From an uncultured Holophagaceae bacterium (lineage in GTDB: Bacteria > Acidobacteriota > Holophagae > Holophagales > Holophagaceae): DNA of 64,000 nucleotides. The DNA is taken from the NCBI GenBank assembly GCA_903843705.1, contig CAIMQW010000093.1, forward strand, positions 18,803 to 82,802, read 5' to 3'. The translations under genes and the position numbers were made by a program. Below, piece by piece: positions 57,470 to 64,000 of this stretch. Numbering within the stretch: the first letter of the stretch is position 1; each line of letters begins with the position of its first letter. The notes under the pieces are model-generated. The model did not search any database. It was not told the origin of the DNA and saw nothing but the letters and a program-made list of their open reading frames with translations.

Positions 57470-59007
57470 AAAATCGCAACGTCATCCTCTTCGTCATCGG
57501 CAGCATGATTCTGCTGGGCGGCCAGCTCTGGCTGTCCTCGCGCTATGCCAAGCCTGTTCCCGGGGCGGAAGCCCCCCGAACCGAACCGGTTCCCACCAAG
57601 CCTGAGCCAACCGCTCCAGCGGTAGTTCCGACGGCCACCAAGCCCGCCGAAGGCGTGAAGACCGCGGACGCGGCCGCCACCCACACCCTGTCCAACAACG
57701 AGCTGACCCTGACCTGGCAGGTCTCCACCGGCGCCCTCAAGCAGGTCGTCTGGCGGCAGGACGGCACGAAGTTCTTCCCGGCGGGTTTTCCGGGCCTGGG
57801 TGCCACCCGCGGCGCTGGCTTCGAGGCCGTTCGCCAGGAGGAGAGAGGCGCCAAGGGGACGGCTGTGATCTTCGAGAACGCTGCCGGCGAGCGCCTGGGC
57901 TACCTGGTTCCCCCCCTCGGCCACGTGCTTCGGGTGGAGGGCACCTCCCCCACCGGTGCTGCGGCTCTGTTGATCCCAAACCCCACCACCGAGGAACCCG
58001 TCAAGCACCTGGGCCGCGTGTTCACGCTTACCGACAAGGGCATCGAGGCCGTTGCCTGGACCGATATGCTGAGCGACCCCTTCTTCAGCTTCCTGGGCTC
58101 CAAGCGCAAGGTGCTGCCGCCCGCCGCAGAGCGGCTGGGCCTGGATGCAGGGCTTGAAAAGGACGAAAAGAACCAGCGCAACCACTACTTCGCCGCCCTC
58201 TGGAAGCTGCCGCGCCCGGCGGCCCGGGACAACGCCGGCTATACCCTGCTGCCCGAACAGGGTCGCCTGGAGGCCACACTTTACCTCGGGCCCAAGCAGG
58301 ATGAGCCCCTCCTGGCCTTCGAGAAGCCCTTCACCCAGGTCATCGACTACGGCTTCTTCGGCGCCGTGGCCCACCTGCTGTTCTGGATCCTCAAGAAGAT
58401 CCACGCCCTGGTCGGCAACTGGGGTTGGTCCATCGTGCTCTTCACCGTGGTCATCCGCCTTGCCACCTGGCACCTGAACACCAAGCAGACCATCTCCATG
58501 CTGCGCATGAAGGACTTCGAGCCCCACCAGAAGGCCATCCAGGCCAAGTACGAGAAGTTCGGCAGCGACATGACCAAGAAGGCCGAGATGCAGAAGGAGC
58601 TCATGGAGCTCTACAAGAAGAACGGCCACAACCCCATGGGTGGCTGCCTGCCCATGCTGCTGCAGATGCCCATCTTCCTGGCCCTCTGGTCCATGCTCAA
58701 TGCCGTCTTCGAGCTCCGCAACGCCCCCTTCTTTGGTTGGATCATCGACCTCTCTTCCCGGGATCCCTACTTCATCTACCCTGTGCTCATGGGCGGCTCC
58801 ATGTTCGCCCAGCAGTACATGACCCCAGCCGTGGGGGACCCCGCCCAGCGCAAGATGATGCTCGTGCTCATGCCCGCGATGATGACCTTCATGTTTGCCC
58901 AGAGCCCCGCAGGCCTCACGATCTACTACTTCATCTTCAACATGATCGGCCTGACCCAGACCTGGTGGATCATGCGGTCCTACCAGCCCCAGTCCATCAC
59001 GCTGTAG
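57466..59007 (+). CDS. yidC: Membrane protein insertase YidC
   Basis: N-terminal TM, periplasmic domain, C-terminal HNPMGGCLPMLLQMPIFLALWSMLN. Confidence 0.97.
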   Translation: MKNRNVILFVIGSMILLGGQLWLSSRYAKPVPGAEAPRTEPVPTKPEPTAPAVVPTATKPAEGVKTADAAATHTLSNNELTLTWQVSTGALKQVVWRQDGTKFFPAGFPGLGATRGAGFEAVRQEERGAKGTAVIFENAAGERLGYLVPPLGHVLRVEGTSPTGAAALLIPNPTTEEPVKHLGRVFTLTDKGIEAVAWTDMLSDPFFSFLGSKRKVLPPAAERLGLDAGLEKDEKNQRNHYFAALWKLPRPAARDNAGYTLLPEQGRLEATLYLGPKQDEPLLAFEKPFTQVIDYGFFGAVAHLLFWILKKIHALVGNWGWSIVLFTVVIRLATWHLNTKQTISMLRMKDFEPHQKAIQAKYEKFGSDMTKKAEMQKELMELYKKNGHNPMGGCLPMLLQMPIFLALWSMLNAVFELRNAPFFGWIIDLSSRDPYFIYPVLMGGSMFAQQYMTPAVGDPAQRKMMLVLMPAMMTFMFAQSPAGLTIYYFIFNMIGLTQTWWIMRSYQPQSITL

Positions 59008-59016
59008 GAGTTCGCC

Positions 59017-59481
59017 ATGCGCAAGAGCGGCGCCAGCCTGGAGTCCGTGCCTGAACTCATCGCCCGCTGGGCGGGCCACCTCGGCTTCACGGTCGAGGCC
59101 AAGTTCGCCCCCTCCGGGGACGAGGAGGCCTTCCCCAACCGCGTAGCGATCTCGGGACCCGACGCCTCCTCTCTGGCCGCCAACCGGGGTGTGGCCCTGG
59201 ATGCGCTTCAGTTCCTGGTCCACGAGGCCCAGGGCGAGCGCGAGGACTCGAAGCTGGCCTACCTGGACGTGAAGGGCGCTCGCCTCTTCCGCATGCAGGA
59301 GGTCATGGCCATGGGCCTCTATGCCGCCGAGAAGGCCCGGGAGCTGGGCAGCCACACCTTGGGCGCCCTGAGCGCCCGGGAGCGCCGCTGGGTGCACCTG
59401 GTGGTCAGCCGCGAAGCGGGTCTGGGCACCGAGAGCGAGGGGATCGGCACCTTCAAGCCCGTGAAGGTCTTCCGGAAGTAG
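59017..59481 (+). CDS. jag: Jag/SpoIIIJ-associated KH-R3H domain protein, short form
   Basis: DASSLAANRGVALDALQFLVHEAQG (KH) and LSARERRWVHLVVSREAGLGTESEG (R3H). Confidence 0.9.
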   Translation: MRKSGASLESVPELIARWAGHLGFTVEAKFAPSGDEEAFPNRVAISGPDASSLAANRGVALDALQFLVHEAQGEREDSKLAYLDVKGARLFRMQEVMAMGLYAAEKARELGSHTLGALSARERRWVHLVVSREAGLGTESEGIGTFKPVKVFRK

Positions 59482-59490
59482 ACTGGGCAC

Positions 59491-60798
59491 GTGCCCGCCG
59501 CTCTGGATCCCATTTGCGCCCCCGCCACCCCGCTGTTTCCCGCGGCCGTGGCCGTGGTGCGGGTCTCTGGGGCCAGCCTCCAGCGCGTCCTCGCGCCCCT
59601 GTTGGAGCTGCCGCGGCCCCGCCGGGCCGAGCTTCGCACGCTCACTTGGGGCGGGTTTCAGGAGAAGGCCCTGGTGCTGTTCTTCCCGGGCCCGGCCAGT
59701 TACACCGGAGAGGATGTGGTGGAGCTCCAGGTCCACGGCAATCCCCTGCTAGTGCGCCGGCTGCTGGGGCACCTCGGCAGCTTGGGGGTGCGGCTGGCGG
59801 AACCCGGTGAGTTCACCCGGCGGGCCCTGCTGAACGGCAAGCAGGGATTGCTGGAGGCCGAGGCCCTGCGGGACCTGGTGGCCGCGGAGACCGACACCCA
59901 GGTGCGGCTCGCTCAGGCCCGGGCGGGGGCCCAGCCGGACTGGCTCCTGGAGGCCCGGCGTCGATTGGCGCCCTGGATGGCCCGGGCCGAGGCGGTCGTG
60001 GACTATGGCGAGGAAGAGGGCATCGCGCTAAATCTAAAAGACTTGGGTGTAGACCTGGAGCCGCTTCAGGCAAGGTTCCACGTGGAACAGACCCGCTGCG
60101 GGGCTGCCCGGAACCTGCGGGAGGGCCTCCGCCTGGCCCTGGTGGGACGGCCGAACGCCGGGAAGAGCACCCTGTTCAACGCCCTGGCCGGGGAGGATCG
60201 GGCCATCGTCACCGACATCCCGGGTACTACCCGGGATGTGCTGGAAGTCCGCTGCGAGTGGCGGGGCCTGCCGCTGCGCCTGTTCGACACAGCGGGTGTG
60301 CGGGAGACCGAGGATCCCCTGGAGCGTCTGGGGGTCGCCCGGGTGCGCCCCGTGCTGGAGACTGCGGACCTGATTCTCCACCTGATCCCCGCCCAGGATC
60401 AAGCTCCTGATGAGGCCCTGAGGCTGGCCCTCGGCCCCTTCCTGGGCAAGGTGGCCGAGGTCCGGACCTTCGGGGACCAGGTGGCGACGGCCGGACCCGC
60501 CATCTCGGCCCTGCTGGGGGACCTGGACGCCCTGGAGGCGATCCTGAAGGCGCGCCTGCTGGGGGGCCTGGCTCCGGAGGCCTGCTTCGGGGCCCTGGCC
60601 ACGGACCGGCAGGGCGCGCTGCTGGATGACCTGGTCCGGCAGCTGGACCTGCTGCTGGCGCTGACCCCCGGAGACCCCCCCGAGCTGGCGGCCTCGCTCC
60701 TCCAGGGCGCCTGGGGATTGCTTGCGCGCCTCACCGGCGAGGACCGGGCCGAGACGGCCCTCGACGCCTTGTTCAGCGGTTTTTGTCTGGGCAAGTAG
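59491..60798 (+). CDS. mnmE: tRNA modification GTPase MnmE
   Basis: N-terminal TrmE fold, GTPase GRPNAGKSTLFNAL...DIPGTTRDVLE...DTAGVRETEDPLE, terminal CLGK. Confidence 0.97.
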   Translation: MPAALDPICAPATPLFPAAVAVVRVSGASLQRVLAPLLELPRPRRAELRTLTWGGFQEKALVLFFPGPASYTGEDVVELQVHGNPLLVRRLLGHLGSLGVRLAEPGEFTRRALLNGKQGLLEAEALRDLVAAETDTQVRLAQARAGAQPDWLLEARRRLAPWMARAEAVVDYGEEEGIALNLKDLGVDLEPLQARFHVEQTRCGAARNLREGLRLALVGRPNAGKSTLFNALAGEDRAIVTDIPGTTRDVLEVRCEWRGLPLRLFDTAGVRETEDPLERLGVARVRPVLETADLILHLIPAQDQAPDEALRLALGPFLGKVAEVRTFGDQVATAGPAISALLGDLDALEAILKARLLGGLAPEACFGALATDRQGALLDDLVRQLDLLLALTPGDPPELAASLLQGAWGLLARLTGEDRAETALDALFSGFCLGK

Positions 60799-60873
60799 CC
60801 CCCTCTGGGAACCCCCGTCCCGCTTCGGCGCACCTGCCTTCGACCCTCGATGCCATTCGTTCTGGAGCCACCC

Positions 60874-61617
60874 ATGCAGCGATCTCTCATCCTTCTGTTG
60901 CTCTCGGCCCTCGGGCTGCGGGCTGATGGCGTGGCGGACCTGCGGGCAGCCCTAAGCCGGCTGCAGGGCACCACGACCCTCAAGGGGACCCTGGAGGTGA
61001 AGCGCTGGAACCGGAACGGCGAGGGCAAGGAGGCCATCGAGCGATCCGGCCACGCCTCGGCCTGGGTCGAGGATGGGCCCCAGGGGTTGCGGATGTTCTG
61101 GGACCGGAACCTGCTGGGTCAGGTGGGCCAGGAGGTGCGGGCGATCCGGAAGGATCCGAACGCGAAAAACCCCGCCACCACGGGTCTGGGGGCTCTCTCT
61201 CCCAAGCTGGTGACGGAACAGATCAATGCCGCGGAAGTCGTGGCCGGACAGCTTGAGCATGCCAACTTCCAGACCGAATCCCGTGAGATCTGGCAGGGTC
61301 GGCCCGCCCGGGTATTGACATTTGGATTGACAGTAAAGGGGCTTAGCGATCGAGATCGAAAATACGTGAAGGATTTCACCGGTACAGCCCAGATCTGGAT
61401 CGATGAGGACGGCACACCCCTCGCCTCCACCACCAAGGTGAGCCTGAAGGGGCGGGCCTTCCTGGTGGTCTCCTTCAACCAGGAGCAGGAGGAGTCCTCG
61501 GCCTACCAGAAGGTGGGGGACCGGCTGGTCTGCGTGCGCACAGAGCTGACCTCCGCCGGCAGTGGGGCTGGCGAGAAGGGGAAGACCCACAACGTGACCA
61601 CCTTCGCCATCCAGTAG
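60874..61617 (+). CDS. Hypothetical secreted protein
   Basis: Signal peptide MQRSLILLLLSALGLRADG; ORF fits gap between mnmE and gatB. Confidence 0.75.
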   Translation: MQRSLILLLLSALGLRADGVADLRAALSRLQGTTTLKGTLEVKRWNRNGEGKEAIERSGHASAWVEDGPQGLRMFWDRNLLGQVGQEVRAIRKDPNAKNPATTGLGALSPKLVTEQINAAEVVAGQLEHANFQTESREIWQGRPARVLTFGLTVKGLSDRDRKYVKDFTGTAQIWIDEDGTPLASTTKVSLKGRAFLVVSFNQEQEESSAYQKVGDRLVCVRTELTSAGSGAGEKGKTHNVTTFAIQ

Positions 61618-61656
61618 GAGGGTTGGCCCCGGCTACACTGGCCCTGCGGGGGAGGC

Positions 61657-63105
61657 ATGTTCGAGGCAGTGATCGGGTTGGAGGTCCACGTCCAGTTGAG
61701 CACGCGGACCAAGATGTTCTGCGGTTGTGCCAACCACTATGGCGCCCCGCCGAACACCCAGACCTGCCCGGTGTGCCTAGGCCTGCCCGGGGCCCTGCCC
61801 GCGCTGAACCGGGAGGCGGTCCGCATGGCCCTGGCCCTGGGCCTGTCGGTGGACGCCCGGATCCAGCCCCGCAGCACCTTCTACCGGAAGCAGTATTTCT
61901 ATCCGGACCTGCCCAAGGGCTACCAGATCACCCAGGGCCCCGTGGCGATCGTCGAGGAAGGCTGCCTGGAAATTCCTGGCGACGCCGCCGTCCGCGGGGG
62001 CGAGGGCCTCGTGCCGATCCGCCTGGAGCGGGCCCACCTGGAGGAGGATGCGGGAAAGAGCCACCACGACCTCGATGGGCAGAATAGCCACGTGGACCTG
62101 AACCGCGCCGGCGTGCCACTGCTGGAGATCGTCGGCGCCCCGGACCTGCGCAGCGCCCAGGAGGCTTCGGACTACCTCAAGGCTCTGCACCGTCTGGTGG
62201 TGGCTCTGGGGATCTGTGACGGCAACATGGAGGAGGGCAGCTTCCGTTGTGACGCCAACGTCAGCCTCCGACGGGTGGGGGAGCCCTTCGGCACCCGGGT
62301 CGAGGTCAAGAACCTGAACTCCTTCCGCTTCGTCCGCCAGGCCCTGGAGCACGAGTCCGACCGCCAGGCGGCCCTGCTGGCGCGGGGCGAGTCGGTGGCG
62401 ATGGAGACCCGGGGCTGGGATGCCGCTGCGGGCGAAACCCGGGGCCAGCGCACCAAGGAAGCCGCCATGGACTACCGCTACTTCCCGGAGCCGGACCTGC
62501 CGGTCCTGACCGTGGATCCCGCCGAGATCGAGGCGGTACGGGCCACCCTGCCCGAGCGGCCCGACCGGCAGGTCCGCCGCTGGCAGGAGGACTACGGGCT
62601 GGGCGCCGGGGAGACCCAGACCCTGGCCCAGAGCCCTGCCTTCGCGGCCTACTTCGAAGCCCTGGCTCAGGCGAGCGGCAGCGGCAAGGGCGCCGCCGCC
62701 TGGCTGCTGGGCGAGGTCAGCCGAATCCTGAACGAGCGCGGAATCGGCATCGAGGCCTTCCCGGTGACCCCCGAAGCTCTGGCCGGCCTCGTTCGGCTGG
62801 TGGAGAGCCGCGCGGTGTCCTTTGGCGCGGCCAAGGAGCAGGTCTTCCCGGCCCTGCTGGCCGGCGAGGGCAGCGCCGAGGCCATCGTGGCCCGGAAGGG
62901 CTTGGCCCAGGTCAGCGACCGCGGGGCCATCGAGCTCCTGGTGGCCCAGGTGCTGGCGGAAAACCCCGGCCCCGTGGCCCAGATCAAGGCCGGCAAGGCC
63001 AGTCTGAAGGGGTTCCTGGTGGGTCAGGTCCTCAAGGCGGGTCGGGGTCAGCTCGACGCCAAGGCTGTGAACGAGATCCTGACGGAAGCCCTGGCCAAGG
63101 ACTAG
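61657..63105 (+). CDS. gatB: Asp-tRNA(Asn)/Glu-tRNA(Gln) amidotransferase subunit B
   Basis: MFEAVIGLEVHVQLSTRTKMFCGC...QTCPVCLGLPGALPALN...EEGSFRCDANVSLR. Confidence 0.97.
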   Translation: MFEAVIGLEVHVQLSTRTKMFCGCANHYGAPPNTQTCPVCLGLPGALPALNREAVRMALALGLSVDARIQPRSTFYRKQYFYPDLPKGYQITQGPVAIVEEGCLEIPGDAAVRGGEGLVPIRLERAHLEEDAGKSHHDLDGQNSHVDLNRAGVPLLEIVGAPDLRSAQEASDYLKALHRLVVALGICDGNMEEGSFRCDANVSLRRVGEPFGTRVEVKNLNSFRFVRQALEHESDRQAALLARGESVAMETRGWDAAAGETRGQRTKEAAMDYRYFPEPDLPVLTVDPAEIEAVRATLPERPDRQVRRWQEDYGLGAGETQTLAQSPAFAAYFEALAQASGSGKGAAAWLLGEVSRILNERGIGIEAFPVTPEALAGLVRLVESRAVSFGAAKEQVFPALLAGEGSAEAIVARKGLAQVSDRGAIELLVAQVLAENPGPVAQIKAGKASLKGFLVGQVLKAGRGQLDAKAVNEILTEALAKD

Positions 63106-63126
63106 CCGCCGCCCCATGCTGGCTCC

Positions 63127-63414
63127 ATGAGCAACGAGATCCCCTCCGCCCTGCAGGCCTATCATCCCGGCGTGGTCCACATCTGCCAGAAGTGTGGCTG
63201 CTCGGTTGTGGACGCCGTGGAGACCCCGGGCGAGCCCTTCCACTGCCTGGACTGCCGACATCTGGTCCCGCCCCCGGAGGACGAGCTGACCCGGGCGGCC
63301 CTGGAAGACCGCGGCCCCTATGACATGCCCGATGACAAGCCCACCTTCTGGCGCGTCATTGCCATCATCGTCTTCGCTGTGGTGGCCCTGGGCATCGTGT
63401 TCTGGAAGCGGTAG
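63127..63414 (+). CDS. Small zinc-ribbon protein with C-terminal TM anchor
   Basis: CQKCGCSVVDAVETPGEPFHCLDC; C-terminal RVIAIIVFAVVALGIVFWKR. Confidence 0.7.
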   Translation: MSNEIPSALQAYHPGVVHICQKCGCSVVDAVETPGEPFHCLDCRHLVPPPEDELTRAALEDRGPYDMPDDKPTFWRVIAIIVFAVVALGIVFWKR

Positions 63415-63476
63415 CGGGCGTCCTGGCCCATGACCAGAAGCCGCACCGGCCCTATGCTGGAGGATCGGAGCCGAGC

Positions 63477-64000
63477 ATGTCCAAATCCTGGGGACCCACC
63501 ACCACCGCCATCCATGCCGGGAAGCACTTCAACACCACCCGGGCCGTGACCACGCCGATCTTCCAGACCTCGGTCTTCCAGCTCATGGAGAACCAGGAGG
63601 GGGCCACCTTCTCGGCCAGCATCGAGCCCCCGGCCTTCTACACCCGCTGGGGCAACCCCAATAGCAGTGAGGTGGAGGCGGTGCTGGCCCAGCTCGAGGG
63701 GGCCGAGCGGGCCCTGGTGACGGCGTCGGGCATGGCCGCCTTCGCCCTGGTCTTCGAGGCCTTCCTGAAGCACGGGGACCACCTGGTGGCTCCCTGTGCC
63801 ATCTACCTGGGCACCGAGCAGCTCATCCGCCGCTGGGAGGCCGAGCGCGGGCTGCAGGTGACCTGGGTGCAGGACACCCTGGACCTCGGGGAGTGGGAGG
63901 CGGCCCTTCGCCCCGAGACCCGGATGCTCTGGGTGGAGACCCCCTCCAACCCCACCCTGGCCCTGACGGACCTGGCGGGGGTGGCGGCCCTGGGCCAGCA
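63477..64000 (+). CDS. Trans-sulfuration PLP enzyme (cystathionine gamma-synthase/lyase family), truncated by window end
   Basis: MSKSWGPTTTAIHAGKHFNTTRAVTTPIFQTSVFQL...YTRWGNPNSSEVEAVLAQLEGAERALVTASGMAAF; not in the ORF track because the frame is open at the end. Confidence 0.9.
   Translation, partial: MSKSWGPTTTAIHAGKHFNTTRAVTTPIFQTSVFQLMENQEGATFSASIEPPAFYTRWGNPNSSEVEAVLAQLEGAERALVTASGMAAFALVFEAFLKHGDHLVAPCAIYLGTEQLIRRWEAERGLQVTWVQDTLDLGEWEAALRPETRMLWVETPSNPTLALTDLAGVAALGQ

Noticed and set aside
57076-59736. 886-aa minus-strand ORF opposite rnpA/yidC/jag
   Set aside because: Gly/His/Glu-rich low-complexity translation antisense to confidently identified genes; typical GC-rich shadow ORF.
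61777-63261. 494-aa minus-strand ORF opposite gatB
   Set aside because: Shadow ORF of gatB.

Overview
This is a GC-rich, gene-dense bacterial chromosome segment around the replication origin. Gene content and overall feel suggest Acidobacteriota/Holophagae (Geothrix- or Holophaga-like), but that is an inference and I could not test it. The core is gyrA-gyrB-dnaN-[oriC candidate]-dnaA | rpmH-rnpA-yidC-jag-mnmE, followed by gatB. Most annotated genes are ordinary: thyX, transaldolase/fsa, acyl-CoA carboxylase, lipA, purB, glyA, thiG, a YtrA-type ABC operon and two KimA-like K+ transporters. There are no prophages, transposons, CRISPR arrays or rRNA operons, and I recognised no tRNA. Items that stand out: (1) a cyclic-nucleotide-binding domain fused to the N-terminus of an aspartate ammonia-lyase, with the phosphate-binding Arg apparently lost; (2) an unannotated lysine riboswitch (L-box) on the minus strand at about 25.62-25.82 kb, ahead of an 8-gene lysine operon (M20/dapE-like, asd, lysC, dapB, dapA, dapD, aminotransferase, lysA); (3) a barnase-like exported RNase and barstar pair coupled by ATGA; (4) a 28-bp divergent promoter that looks doubly leaderless, and a recurrent G[G/C]TAnnCTGG start-proximal motif; (5) a gyrA 3' hairpin fully paired only in the gyrA-strand RNA; (6) an origin region without recF; (7) degenerate enzyme paralogs (PdeM-like and Asd/USG-1-like). 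No clearly new multi-gene system was proven. The CNB-aspartase fusion is the best candidate for something undescribed.
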